A stretch of DNA of 64,000 bases from contig CAMSTY010000004.1 of assembly GCA_947063875.1 (NCBI GenBank), positions 1 to 64,000 of the forward strand, written 5' to 3'. Position 1 is the stretch's first letter. The number at the start of each line of letters is the position of its first letter. The notes below the pieces were generated by a model, which was given only the letters and a program-made list of their open reading frames with translations, was not told the origin of the DNA and searched no databases. A program made the position numbers and the translations under genes. This document shows, piece after piece, positions 1-8,911 of the stretch. This stretch comes from an uncultured bacterium. Its GTDB lineage: Bacteria; Bacillota; Clostridia; Lachnospirales; Lachnospiraceae.

Positions 1-138
1 GGGCGTGCCCAGTTCCTTTTCCAGCTTCAAAAGCTGCTGGTTTAAGGCAGACTGGGTGATAAAAAGCTTATCTGCGGCTCGGGTAATGTTATTTTCTTCT
101 GCAATTTTTAAAATATATTCAATTTGTTTGGTATCCAT
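1..138 (-). CDS. LysR-family transcriptional regulator, N-terminal part (cut by window edge)
   Basis: Reading leftward from the ATG at 138, 46 codons are present before the window ends. They encode the start of a LysR-type winged helix-turn-helix: MDTKQIEYILKIAEE followed by the recognition helix region with TRAADKLFITQSALNQQL. This is the standard LysR HTH pattern (x-AA-x-L-x-x-x-Q-x-x-L). The ribosome site AGAAAGGA lies just upstream on the minus strand. The effector domain is outside the window. It may control the sugar-acid island to its right, but an unrelated gene lies between them, so the target is unknown. Confidence 0.85.
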   Translation of the reverse strand, partial: MDTKQIEYILKIAEENNITRAADKLFITQSALNQQLLKLEKELGTP

Positions 139-302
139 GGAATCCTTTCTGGGCAAAACGCACAATTTACTATTAATAGAATTAAGAGAACATAAAAAAC
201 AAGTAATTTTACTTCTTATACAAGGTGGTGTATGATAAGTACATAGGAAGCAACAAAATCGCATCCGGAAGCAGGAAACGGAAAGTGATTTTCAAACACG
301 TT

Positions 303-1169
303 CTAGAGGGAAGCGGCCAAATCCATCAGATAGAGCAATTCCGGGAAGGGATCAAAATTCAGCTGTTTTTCAGTTGGCGGCTCCTTGACCGAAACCGGGC
401 GGGCCAGAAAGCGGCCGCGGATAAAGATATCCATCTGATTTCCCTGGATGCTGACTGCCGGGTAGCCGGGAGTGTATTCTGCCAGTTTTTTCAGTTCTCT
501 GAGGAAGGGACCGGGCAGAACCGGAGCCTCTTCTGTGATTGGGTGGTAGAGGACAAAGGCTTTGGCTAAGTCCGGGTCCCCAACCGGAGAAGGGATCAGC
601 AAGGATTCCCGGGAAAAGTAATCCATACGAATGGGAGTGGGTACGGATGTTTCGTGAAGCAGCCGGAAGTTCATACCGGTATTCCTGGAAAGTTCGATAT
701 GAGCCCAGACGCCAGTGTTGAAATGGACACGTTTTTTCCCTTTTTCCACCAGTCTGAAGTCCTGGGCGAGGGTGACGTCGCACAGGGAGACAAAAAGGCC
801 GCGAAGCTGGCCGGACAGTTCCCAGCGCAGAAGAGGTGTGCCGGTCTCCTCACGAAAGGGCATGAGATGAGCGTTTTTGAGGAGGGCGGGGGTGATGCGG
901 GAAGCGTTTTTCTCCGAAACGGTGTTTATGCCTAGTTTGGGGCAGAGGGTGCGTTCCAAGTTGGCCTGAAGAAAGGCCTGGACATATTTTTTCTGATGAG
1001 GACGGAGAATGGCCAGGTGAAATGCCAGGGCAGCTGCCAGGGCGGCCAGGGCCAGAAAGCGGTTTTGAAAGATGGAAATGAGGGCAGCGATGAGAAGAAG
1101 CAGCAGAAACAATACCTGCGTGCGGTAGCGATGATACATTTGCTGAAGATCGGAAATGGAATGTTTCAT
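303..1169 (-). CDS. membrane-anchored protein of unknown function (DUF3137-like appearance)
   Basis: A 288-residue protein. I chose the ATG at 1169 because AAAGGA sits about 8 bases upstream, although the frame stays open further up. After a short polar start (MKHSISDLQQMYHRYR) come two adjacent hydrophobic stretches at about residues 20-55, then a charged helix (RPHQKKYVQAFLQ) and a soluble C-terminal domain of about 220 residues with alternating beta-strand-like segments. The order of two N-terminal membrane helices plus a cytoplasmic beta-rich domain recalls DUF3137 proteins, but no diagnostic motif is visible, so the family is a guess. It stands alone, divergent from the tct operon, with about 220 bp of shared AT-rich upstream DNA. 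Confidence 0.6.
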   Translation of the reverse strand: MKHSISDLQQMYHRYRTQVLFLLLLLIAALISIFQNRFLALAALAAALAFHLAILRPHQKKYVQAFLQANLERTLCPKLGINTVSEKNASRITPALLKNAHLMPFREETGTPLLRWELSGQLRGLFVSLCDVTLAQDFRLVEKGKKRVHFNTGVWAHIELSRNTGMNFRLLHETSVPTPIRMDYFSRESLLIPSPVGDPDLAKAFVLYHPITEEAPVLPGPFLRELKKLAEYTPGYPAVSIQGNQMDIFIRGRFLARPVSVKEPPTEKQLNFDPFPELLYLMDLAASL

Positions 1170-1242
1170 AGGAGGTGTCCTTTCTGTTTTTGAAAAAACG
1201 TGGTGATCGGTTGAGTGCGCTTTTTCTGACATTGTATCATAA

Positions 1243-1271
1243 TTGATTATTTTTATAAAGACCTTTATTAC
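1243..1271 (+). promoter_or_regulatory. candidate promoter of the tct/glucarate operon
   Basis: TTGATT (1243-1248), a 17-base spacer and TATTAC (1266-1271) lie in an AT-rich stretch, followed by two ATTAAT repeats. This would give a leader of about 115 bases before the solute-binding protein. The -10 box matches only 4 of 6 consensus positions. Confidence 0.35.
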
Positions 1272-1391
1272 TATTAATTTTATTAATAAAAAGATACAGT
1301 ATGGATTTCTGCAATCGCGGCGGATGGGGAACCGATAAGGGTAGCAGTGCAATATCAAATATAAAAAATTTTAATGAGGGAGGTTTTTCAC

Positions 1392-2513
1392 ATGAGAAAA
1401 ACAATCAAAAAAGTGTTGGCAGCGGCAACAGCGTCAGTAATGGTCCTGTCCATGGCAGCCTGCGGAAACAATTCTGCCGGTTCCGGCGGGGCAGCGCCGG
1501 CGGCAGGAGGCGGGGAGACCCAGGCAGCGGCAGCGGCTCCCGCCGGTGCAGGGGAGAGCAGCCTGAAGGGGCAGAATGTCCGTGTGGTCATCGGTTCTAC
1601 CTCTACCTCCGGAGATTCTTATATGACCGCGGATCTGGTAACCCGTTATCTGAGCGCGGAGATGGGTTTTAACGGCAAGGTTGACGCCATCGGAAATGCG
1701 GCGGCGCTGGATGAGATCAAGAACGGCAAGGGGGATGGCAAGCTGATCATGATGTTTCATGATATGACTTTCTTAAGCCAGCTGTTTGGCTCGGTGGATG
1801 AGATGTATTCTCTGGAGAATATGACCGTCGGCCCGCGTATCGGCCAGAATCCGGGCGCCTGCTTCGGCGCGACGGCAGAAGACAATTTTGCCACCCTGGC
1901 AGATGTGACCAAGTATCTGGAGGAACACCCAGGTGAACCCCTGTCCTTTAATATTGAGTCCGGCGCCACCTCCCATCTGGCATTTGTGGCTTACTACCTG
2001 TATGTGAAAGAAACTATCGGAGACGACGCGGCAGGCGGAATCAAGGCGATTGTAGGCGGGACCACGGCAGAGAAGCTGCAAAGACTGTGGGACCGCAACG
2101 CGGACATTATTTATGGCGATACCTCTGCTTTTGAGCAGTATACCCAGGAGGGGGTTGAGGACCAGCTGAAGATGACCATGTTTGGTTCTTGTGGTGAGGT
2201 AAACGGTATCGAGATTGATTCCATGGCGGAGTCCGGGGTTACTTTTAACGGCGAGCCATTTGATTTTGCAAAGGATTTCTGTATGTATTTCCCTCAGGAT
2301 ATGGATGCAAATGTGCTGGCAGAGTATGAGGCAGCCATGAAAAAAGTGACCGAGAACCCGGACTTCCAGGCAGATATGGCAAAGCTGTATTATAACGCCT
2401 TGTCCGCGGACGAGGTGGGAGTGGATGCTTCCAAGGAGTTTATCTATAACAAGCGTGAAATGTGTAAAGAACTGATTGAGAAAGCTCCGTCGCTGGATGA
2501 ACTGGCCAACTAA
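1392..2513 (+). CDS. tripartite tricarboxylate transporter (TctC/Bug-type) solute-binding lipoprotein
   Basis: A 373-residue exported binding protein. It starts with a lipoprotein signal (MRKTIKKVLAAATASVMVLSM, lipobox Ala-Ala-Cys), then an Ala/Gly-rich linker of about 35 residues, then a two-lobed binding domain. GGGAGG lies 9 bases before the ATG at 1392. Identity as the TctC component rests mainly on what follows, namely tctB and tctA; the domain itself (VRVVIGSTSTSGDS near the start, GGTTAEK in the middle) is compatible with the Bug fold but diverged. It captures a carboxylate outside the membrane and delivers it to TctAB. Neighbouring glucarate dehydratase suggests glucarate or another aldarate as ligand (inference). 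Confidence 0.8.
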   Translation: MRKTIKKVLAAATASVMVLSMAACGNNSAGSGGAAPAAGGGETQAAAAAPAGAGESSLKGQNVRVVIGSTSTSGDSYMTADLVTRYLSAEMGFNGKVDAIGNAAALDEIKNGKGDGKLIMMFHDMTFLSQLFGSVDEMYSLENMTVGPRIGQNPGACFGATAEDNFATLADVTKYLEEHPGEPLSFNIESGATSHLAFVAYYLYVKETIGDDAAGGIKAIVGGTTAEKLQRLWDRNADIIYGDTSAFEQYTQEGVEDQLKMTMFGSCGEVNGIEIDSMAESGVTFNGEPFDFAKDFCMYFPQDMDANVLAEYEAAMKKVTENPDFQADMAKLYYNALSADEVGVDASKEFIYNKREMCKELIEKAPSLDELAN

Positions 2514-2575
2514 CCGGTTCTGGCAGGATGGGAATGTAAGGGATCGAAGCAGAGAAGGGGACTAAGGGTGCCAGG

Positions 2576-2630
2576 AAAGACCCGTGCCGTATGGGATGAC
2601 AAGACATGCCGCGCCGGGGGCGGGTCTTTT
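2576..2630 (+). terminator. intercistronic hairpin between binding protein and tctB
   Basis: AAAGACCCG (2576-2584) pairs with CGGGTCTTT (2621-2629), followed by only a short T run. It probably acts as a partial terminator or 3'-end stabiliser that keeps the binding protein mRNA in excess over the membrane subunits. Confidence 0.5.
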
Positions 2631-2667
2631 GCTCTGCAGGTTCAGAATACAGGAAAGGGGAAACGAT

Positions 2668-3105
2668 ATGATTAAGGTGGTGTACTCTACTCAGCATTGG
2701 ATTATGCCTCGTATTGTCATGGTGGTGCTGGCAGCCCTGCTGGCTGCAATCATTGTGACCGAGGGGCTGGCACGTGTGAAGGCTGGCGATTCCTTCCTGG
2801 CAAAGCCGGGAAAATTCTTCCGTGGAGACTGTGACCATGTGAAGCTGTGGGGGACGCTGGTATTGTTTGCCGGATATCTCTGGTGCTTAAATGTGATTGG
2901 CTTTACGGTAACCAGCATTGTGTTTGTTTTTCTGTTCAATGTGCTTTATGCGGGCACAGAGAAGAAGTCTTTGATTCTCAGTGTGGCGCTGTCGGTGGTC
3001 AGTGCGCTTATTATCAGTGTGTTGTTTGGCGTAGTGTTTAATATTACGCTTCCCAGCGGTATCTGCACTCTGCCCTTCCCGCAGCTTGGCTTCACACTTT
3101 ACTAA
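2668..3105 (+). CDS. tctB: tripartite tricarboxylate transporter small membrane subunit TctB
   Basis: A 145-residue membrane protein starting at the ATG at 2668, with AAAGGGG just upstream; upstream in-frame codons have no ribosome site. About four hydrophobic helices can be seen: residues 13-30 (IVMVVLAALLAAIIV), 55-70, 72-90 and 100-125. Length and topology match TctB, the small, poorly conserved subunit that pairs with TctA. The gene is 20 bp ahead of tctA, in the order binding protein-tctB-tctA usual for this family. TctAB proteins are secondary transporters driven by ion gradients, not ATPases. Confidence 0.8.
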   Translation: MIKVVYSTQHWIMPRIVMVVLAALLAAIIVTEGLARVKAGDSFLAKPGKFFRGDCDHVKLWGTLVLFAGYLWCLNVIGFTVTSIVFVFLFNVLYAGTEKKSLILSVALSVVSALIISVLFGVVFNITLPSGICTLPFPQLGFTLY

Positions 3106-3124
3106 GAAAGGATGGTAAAACGGT

Positions 3125-4591
3125 ATGGTAGCGCATCTTTTAATTGCAACTTTAGGCGTTGTGGCTGGTATCGTGTTCGGCGCCATCCCTGGCATGACGG
3201 CAACCATGGCGGTGGCAGTATTCCTGCCCATGACTTATGCCTATGATATGGATACGGCGCTGTTTCTGCTGCTTGGCTTGTATGTGGGCGGTATTTCCGG
3301 CGGCCTGGTGCCGGCAATTCTCATTAATATTCCGGGTACCCCCTCCTCGATCACCACAACTTTTGACGGATATCCTATGTCCAAGAGAGGCGAGGGGGAG
3401 CGTGCCTTAAAGATTGGCATTCTGGCCAGTTTTATCGGCGGTTTGATTTCTCTTTTGTGCCTGTGGCTGTTTACTCCGCTTTTAAGTGCGGCGGCCTTAA
3501 AGTTCAGCGCGGTGGAAAAGTTTTTGATTATTTTGTTTGCACTGACAGTTATTGCGGCGCTTTCCAAGGGGCAGATGCTGCGGGGGATTTTTGCCGGCTT
3601 CGGCGGTGTTCTGATAAGCCTGTGCGGAATGTTCAGCGTGAACAATTCTTATCGTATGGTGCCGGCGTTTATGAAGGCGAAGATGCAGGATGGCTTCCAG
3701 CTTCTGCCGGTGCTGATCGGCCTGTTTGCGATTGCCCAGATTTTTGAGGAAGCGGAAGAGGGCATGCGTTTCAAGATTGAGAAGGTTGATACGTCTGAGG
3801 GCGGCAAAGTCACAAAATTCTCCTTGAAGGATTTTAAGGGGCAGGGCGTAAACCTGGTTCGTTCCTCTCTGATCGGCACCTTTATGGGAGTGCTTCCGGG
3901 GGTTGGCGGATCGGCGGCTTCCATTCTTGCTTATGCTCAGGCCAAGAACTTTTCCAAGCACCCGGAACTTCTGGGCACTGGTTCTTCGGAGGGGCTGGTG
4001 GCTTCCGAGTCCTCCAACAATGGCCTGACAGGCGGCGCCTTGATTCCCCTTTTAAGCCTTGGCATTCCTGGTGACTCCACAACGGCTGTGCTGATCTCGG
4101 CGTTTATGCTCCAGGGCATACAGGTGGGGCCGCTGTTTATCACGCAGAATCCCCATACCTGGAATATAATATTGATTGCGTTGCTGGCCTGCAATATAAT
4201 CATGTTTATCGTAATGTTTTATCCAATCAAGTGGATCAGCAAGATTATCTACATTCCGCGCCAACGGCTGTATCCGATTATCATTATGATCTGTGTGGTG
4301 GGCGCTTATGCCACCAAGAACGGGCGGATGTTTGACGCCTGGACGCTGCTGGCCTTCGGCGTGATCGGGTATATCTTTGGCAAGATTAAAATTCCGGCCT
4401 CCTGCTTTTTGATCGGGTTTATTCTGGGAAAAGATCTGGAGAATTATTTTATTCAGGCTGTCTCGGCGGCCAGCGGGAGCCTTGCGGTGTTCTTTACCAG
4501 ACCCATTGGGCTGTTTATCTGGGTGCTGATCATTGTATCGGTGGCTTATGCGGTCTGGGATGACAGAAAGAGCAAAAAGAAGGCGGCGTAG
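3125..4591 (+). CDS. tctA: tripartite tricarboxylate transporter large permease TctA
   Basis: A 488-residue polytopic membrane protein with about 11-12 hydrophobic helices and the family hallmarks: GAIPGMTATMAVAVFLP near the N terminus, a GTPSSITTTFDGYPM segment near residue 75 and the second inverted copy GVLPGVGGSAASILAYA near residue 255. It is the translocating subunit that takes solute from the binding protein, using the sodium or proton gradient. The usual family length is about 500 residues, so it is complete. The gene sits directly upstream of glucarate dehydratase (62 bp), so uptake and first catabolic step are likely co-expressed. Confidence 0.93.
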   Translation: MVAHLLIATLGVVAGIVFGAIPGMTATMAVAVFLPMTYAYDMDTALFLLLGLYVGGISGGLVPAILINIPGTPSSITTTFDGYPMSKRGEGERALKIGILASFIGGLISLLCLWLFTPLLSAAALKFSAVEKFLIILFALTVIAALSKGQMLRGIFAGFGGVLISLCGMFSVNNSYRMVPAFMKAKMQDGFQLLPVLIGLFAIAQIFEEAEEGMRFKIEKVDTSEGGKVTKFSLKDFKGQGVNLVRSSLIGTFMGVLPGVGGSAASILAYAQAKNFSKHPELLGTGSSEGLVASESSNNGLTGGALIPLLSLGIPGDSTTAVLISAFMLQGIQVGPLFITQNPHTWNIILIALLACNIIMFIVMFYPIKWISKIIYIPRQRLYPIIIMICVVGAYATKNGRMFDAWTLLAFGVIGYIFGKIKIPASCFLIGFILGKDLENYFIQAVSAASGSLAVFFTRPIGLFIWVLIIVSVAYAVWDDRKSKKKAA

Positions 4592-4655
4592 ACAGGAAAA
4601 AATGAGGTAAAGATACATAAAAAACGAAAAGAATTGAATAAAGGAGGAAGTAGTG

Positions 4656-6011
4656 ATGGGAGTACCTGTAGTTACGAAAATGGAGGTTTATCCGGTAGCG
4701 GGCAAGGATTGTATGGAACTGAATCTGAGCGGCGCGCATTCTCCGTTTTTTACCAGAAACATTGTGATTCTGCATGCGGATAACGGGGAAATGGGGGTTG
4801 GCGAGGTCCCGGGAGGGAAGAAAATCACAGCGGCTCTTAACGAGTGCATTCCGATTGTGGAAGGCACCAGGATTTCTGAGTATAAGAGCACTCTTTTGAA
4901 GGTAAAGGCTTATCTGGACTCTAAGGGGGAGGAGGATGTGCGGGGCAATCAGACCTTCGATCTGCGCACGGGAGTGCATGTAATTACGGCGATTGAGGCT
5001 CCTTGCCTGGACCTTTTGGGTAAGTATCTGGGAGTGCCGGTGTGTGAACTTCTGGGAGATGGGCAGCAGAGGGATAAGGTGCGGATGCTGGGCTATTTGT
5101 TCTTTGTAGGGGACCCCAACCGCACGGATCTGCCTTATGATCATGAGCCGGATTCGGATTGTGAGTGGTACCGGATTCGTCATGAGGAGGCGTTGACCGC
5201 AGATAAGATTGTGGCATTTGCAAAGGCCACCCATGAGAAGTACGGCTTTCAGGATTTTAAGCTGAAGGGCGGCGTTTTGCGGGGCGATAAGGAGATGGAT
5301 GTGATCCGGGAACTGAAAAAGGCGTTCCCCGAGGCACGGATTGACCTAGACCCCAACGGCGGCTGGCTGCTGGAGGAGGCAGTGGAGTATGTGAAGGGAA
5401 TGAGAGGTATCCTGACCTACTGCGAAGACCCTTGCGGCGCCGAGGGCGTGTACTCAGGCCGTGAGATTGTCAGCGAGTTCCGCCGCCGTACCGGATTCCC
5501 GACAGCCACTAACATGATTGCCACGGACTGGAGAGAGGTGGGGCATTCCCTGGAGTCTCAGGCTGTGGATATCATTCTGGCTGATCCCCATTTCTGGACT
5601 ATGGCCGGCTCGGTGCGGGTGGCCCAGATGTGCCATGATTTTGGGTATACCTGGGGAAGCCATTCCAACAACCATTTTGACATTTCCCTGGCCATGTTTA
5701 CTCAGGTAGGCGCTGCAGTGCCGGGAGAGTATAATGCGCTGGATACTCACTGGATCTGGCAGGAAGGCCTGGAGAGGCTGACCAAGGAGCCGCTGCAGAT
5801 TGTGGACGGCTGCGTGGAGGTTCCCAAGAAGCCAGGTCTGGGAATTGAGGTGGACATGGAGCAGGTTCAGAAGGCTCACAAGCTGTATCTGGACAATTGC
5901 CTGGGAGGCCGTGATGATTCAGTGGGCATGCAGTATCTGATTCCGGGCTGGAAGTTCAACTCCAAGAAGCCGTGCCTGGTTCGTGAAGGCAGTGAGTGGA
6001 ATAAGGATTAA
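4656..6011 (+). CDS. gudD: D-glucarate dehydratase, enolase superfamily
   Basis: A 451-residue enzyme of the mandelate racemase subgroup of the enolase superfamily. It removes water from D-glucarate (and usually L-idarate) to give 5-keto-4-deoxy-D-glucarate. The full catalytic set is visible at positions three below E. coli GudD: the KLK motif (K202, K204), metal ligands D232, N234 and E257, D310, and the general base H336 in GSHSNNH. E. coli GudD has 446 residues, so the length fits. The ATG at 4656 has AAGGAGG eight bases upstream; a GTG one codon earlier is possible but poorly spaced. The next enzyme of the standard route (aldolase GarL/KdgD) is not in the window. Confidence 0.95.
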   Translation: MGVPVVTKMEVYPVAGKDCMELNLSGAHSPFFTRNIVILHADNGEMGVGEVPGGKKITAALNECIPIVEGTRISEYKSTLLKVKAYLDSKGEEDVRGNQTFDLRTGVHVITAIEAPCLDLLGKYLGVPVCELLGDGQQRDKVRMLGYLFFVGDPNRTDLPYDHEPDSDCEWYRIRHEEALTADKIVAFAKATHEKYGFQDFKLKGGVLRGDKEMDVIRELKKAFPEARIDLDPNGGWLLEEAVEYVKGMRGILTYCEDPCGAEGVYSGREIVSEFRRRTGFPTATNMIATDWREVGHSLESQAVDIILADPHFWTMAGSVRVAQMCHDFGYTWGSHSNNHFDISLAMFTQVGAAVPGEYNALDTHWIWQEGLERLTKEPLQIVDGCVEVPKKPGLGIEVDMEQVQKAHKLYLDNCLGGRDDSVGMQYLIPGWKFNSKKPCLVREGSEWNKD

Positions 6012-6018
6012 TCATAGG

Positions 6019-6053
6019 AAAAGGGGCAGGCATGAGAAAAACTGCCCCTTTTT
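6019..6053 (+). terminator. hairpin after gudD
   Basis: AAAAGGGGCAG (6019-6029) pairs with CTGCCCCTTTTT (6042-6053): an 11-bp stem with a T-run, the shape of an intrinsic terminator. The next gene starts 54 bases later with no clear promoter in between, so it may only attenuate transcription into the LarA-like and FAD genes. Confidence 0.75.
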
Positions 6054-6106
6054 CATACGGAATATCCGGCAAAAAGGCAAAGAATCCGGTACAAGGAGGG
6101 AGAAAC

Positions 6107-7450
6107 ATGATAAAGGCAGTAAATGGCGGTATGGTATCAAAGCTTTTAGAGAACACACCGATTCCGAAGATGTTTCATGCAAGACAGACATTTCCGGCAG
6201 AAAGGATTGCACCGGAAGAGATTGCGGGGACAGTGGCAAAGGAACTGGGGCAGGAAGCGTTTGCCTCTCTGATTCAGCCAGGCATGCGTATTGCAATCAC
6301 AGCTGGCAGCCGGGGAATCCGCAACGTGGATATTATTACGAAGGCCATCGTGGATTTTGTCAAGTCCAGAGGAGCCAGGCCTTTTATCGTTCCGGCTATG
6401 GGAAGCCATGGAGGGGCCACGGCAAAAGGGCAGCTGGAGGTCCTGGCAGGATATAATATTACGCCGGAAACTATGGGATGCCCCATCAAATCCTCGATGG
6501 AGGTGGTGGAACTGGGATATTCCAGGAGAAAGCGGCTGGTGGCCATTGATAAAAACGCCTACGAGGCGGATGGGATTATCGTTTCCTGCCGTCTGAAGCC
6601 TCACAATGCCTTCCGCGGCCCTTATGAGAGCGGCCCCTGTAAGATGATGACCGTGGGTCTGGGAAAGCAGGTGGGGGCTTCGGTGGTTCATGGAGACGGG
6701 ATGGATGTGATTGCGGAAAATATCCCTTCCATGGCAGAGGTGGTGCTGGAAAAGGCTAAGATTCTGCTGGCGATTCCCTGTATGGAAAATGCTTATGATG
6801 AGACTTGGAAGATTGAGGCGATTCTGGCAAAGGATATACTGGAGAGGGAGCCAAAACTTCTAAAAATGGCATTTTCCAATATGCCTCGGCTGATTGTAGG
6901 AGAGGGGGATGTGCTGGTGGTGGATGAGGTGGGAAAGAACTACAGCGGAACCGGAGTGGACCCCAACATTACGGGGACGTTTTCCACACCTTATGCCACC
7001 GGGGGAATCCAGGTGCAGAGAACCTGTTTTCTGAATCTCAGTAAGGAATCCCATGGAAACGCCCTGGGGGTGGGGCTTGCCAGCGCCATTACCAACAAGA
7101 TTTTTGAGGATATGGATGTGGAGAAAATGTATCCCAACTGTATTACCAGCACAGTGCTGGCTTCGGCCCGGATTCCCTGTGTAGTGGCCAATGATAAAGG
7201 GGCCATACAGATTTGTATTAAGACTTGCAATAAGATTGATCCGGAGAATGTCCGTGTGGTACGGATTCCCAATAGTCTGCATATCGGGGAGATTATGCTG
7301 TCGGAGGCATATTATGAGGATGTGAAGGCCGGAAAGTATCCGGGAGTCGAGGCATTGGATGAGCCGATGGAACTGGAGTTCGATAAGGAGGGGAACCTGG
7401 TGACAAAAATTTTGATGACGGATAACGGACCGTCATCTGGGAGGAGGTAG
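6107..7450 (+). CDS. LarA-family (DUF2088) nickel-pincer-dependent racemase/epimerase-like protein
   Basis: A 447-residue protein of the lactate racemase LarA family. LarA binds the nickel-pincer nucleotide through a lysine and uses two histidines to move hydride at a 2-hydroxy acid carbon. The equivalent residues appear to be present: H101 in GSHGGAT (LarA H108), H166 in KPHNAFRG (H174), K179 in GPCKMMTVG (K184) and H195 in VVHGDGM (H200), with matching K-to-H spacing. The sequence around them is unlike true lactate racemases, which places it among LarA homologues of other specificity. ATG 6107 is preceded by AAGGAGGG. Context (glucarate dehydratase before, FAD dehydrogenase after) points to a sugar-acid or other hydroxy-acid substrate. 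The cofactor makers larB, larC and larE are not in this window. Confidence 0.8.
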   Translation: MIKAVNGGMVSKLLENTPIPKMFHARQTFPAERIAPEEIAGTVAKELGQEAFASLIQPGMRIAITAGSRGIRNVDIITKAIVDFVKSRGARPFIVPAMGSHGGATAKGQLEVLAGYNITPETMGCPIKSSMEVVELGYSRRKRLVAIDKNAYEADGIIVSCRLKPHNAFRGPYESGPCKMMTVGLGKQVGASVVHGDGMDVIAENIPSMAEVVLEKAKILLAIPCMENAYDETWKIEAILAKDILEREPKLLKMAFSNMPRLIVGEGDVLVVDEVGKNYSGTGVDPNITGTFSTPYATGGIQVQRTCFLNLSKESHGNALGVGLASAITNKIFEDMDVEKMYPNCITSTVLASARIPCVVANDKGAIQICIKTCNKIDPENVRVVRIPNSLHIGEIMLSEAYYEDVKAGKYPGVEALDEPMELEFDKEGNLVTKILMTDNGPSSGRR

Positions 7451-7453
7451 GAG

Positions 7454-8911
7454 ATGGCAGGATTTGATGTGGTGATTATCGGGGCCGGTGTGGTGGGAAG
7501 CGCGGTGGCGCGGGAATTGTCCCGTTACCAAGTGCGCGTTGCTGTGCTGGAGAAGGAACTGGATGTGGCCTGCGGCAATTCGGGCAGGAACACGGGAATG
7601 CTTCATGCCGGTTTTACTTACAAGCCGGGTACTCTGAAGGCGGAGTGTGCAGTGGAGGGCAATCAGGAGTTTGACCAGGTGGCCGGCGAACTGCAGGTGC
7701 CGTTTCGCCGGACAGGAAAGGTGGTGGTCGGGTTTAATGACCATGACCGGGAGAATCTTTTAAAGTATAAGGCGGTGGGGGAGCAAAACGGCGTCCGTGG
7801 TATGCGGATGATTGACAAGGAGGAACTGAACCGGCTGGATTCCAGCGCCGGCGGGGAGTTTGCCATGTATGTGCCGGATTCCGGGATTTTGGACCCGATG
7901 CAGTACACGATCGCCCTGGCGGAAAATGCCTGTCAGAACGGAGTGGAATTTTATTTTAACAGCAGGGTAGTAGCGGTTGAGCGGCTGGAAGAAGGATATC
8001 TGGTAAAGACCGAAAAAGGAGAGTTTCCGGCCAGATGGGTCATTAACTGCGCCGGAATGTATGCGCCGGAGATTTCGGAAATGCTGGGGTATCCCAACTA
8101 TCCTACCAAAGGCTTTAAAGGGGAGTATTTTGTTTTGGACAAAAAGGCAGGAAAACACCTGGGCATTCCGGTTTACCCGGCTCCCAATGACAAGGGAGGG
8201 TTTTCTACCCATGCGACCCCTACCATTGACGGAAATGTGCTGGTGGGGCCGGATTCCTATGTGACAGAGGGGCGTGAGGATTATGCGGCTACCAAGGAAC
8301 ATCTGGACGGGTTGATTGCGGACGGGAAGAAAATGTTTAAGCATATGAAACGGGAATATTTTATCCGTAATTTTGCAGGAATCCGTTGGAAACGATATAA
8401 TCCGCAGACAGGGGAGATTCTGGACTTTCTTCTGGAGGCGGATGAAAACAGGCCCAATACGGTCAATCTGGTAGGCATTGAATCTCCGGGGATTACCTGT
8501 GCCCTGCCGCTGGCCAGGAGGGTGGTAAAAATTGTGGCGGAGCGGGAACAGCTGGAGCCGAATCCGGATTTTAACCCTTGCCGAAAGGGGATCCGCAAAT
8601 ATATCGAGATGGGCACTGAGGAGAAAAAAGCGGCTATTGCAGAAAATCCTGATTATGGCGAAGTGGTCTGCCGTTGTGAAAATGTTTCCCGGGCAGAGAT
8701 TTTGCAGGCTATCCATAATCCGCTGGGAGTACATACGGTTACGGGAATCAAGAACCGCACCCGGGCCACCATGGGGCGGTGCCAGGGCGGCTACTGTGAG
8801 ACCAGAATCACGAAAATGATAGAAGAGGAACTGGGAATCCCTCCGGAGGAGGTCCGGTATTCCAAAGAGAACGGATACATGTTTACAGGAAAGGTGAGGG
8901 AGGACGTATGA
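7454..8911 (+). CDS. FAD-dependent dehydrogenase, GlpA-like, with C-terminal BFD-type Fe-S domain
   Basis: A 485-residue flavoprotein. The N terminus carries the dinucleotide-binding fold (GAGVVGSAVARELSRY, then VLEKE), followed by a DAO-type substrate domain. From about residue 400 comes a BFD-like [2Fe-2S] domain with cysteine pairs CRCENVS and CQGGYC. This is the arrangement of anaerobic glycerol-3-phosphate dehydrogenase GlpA and of related hydroxy-acid dehydrogenases in Clostridia. The start has AGGAGGTAGGAG in front. The next gene overlaps by four bases (ATGA), so the proteins are probably made as a complex. In this setting it more likely oxidises a hydroxy acid from the glucarate branch than glycerol-3-phosphate (inference). 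Confidence 0.85.
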   Translation: MAGFDVVIIGAGVVGSAVARELSRYQVRVAVLEKELDVACGNSGRNTGMLHAGFTYKPGTLKAECAVEGNQEFDQVAGELQVPFRRTGKVVVGFNDHDRENLLKYKAVGEQNGVRGMRMIDKEELNRLDSSAGGEFAMYVPDSGILDPMQYTIALAENACQNGVEFYFNSRVVAVERLEEGYLVKTEKGEFPARWVINCAGMYAPEISEMLGYPNYPTKGFKGEYFVLDKKAGKHLGIPVYPAPNDKGGFSTHATPTIDGNVLVGPDSYVTEGREDYAATKEHLDGLIADGKKMFKHMKREYFIRNFAGIRWKRYNPQTGEILDFLLEADENRPNTVNLVGIESPGITCALPLARRVVKIVAEREQLEPNPDFNPCRKGIRKYIEMGTEEKKAAIAENPDYGEVVCRCENVSRAEILQAIHNPLGVHTVTGIKNRTRATMGRCQGGYCETRITKMIEEELGIPPEEVRYSKENGYMFTGKVREDV

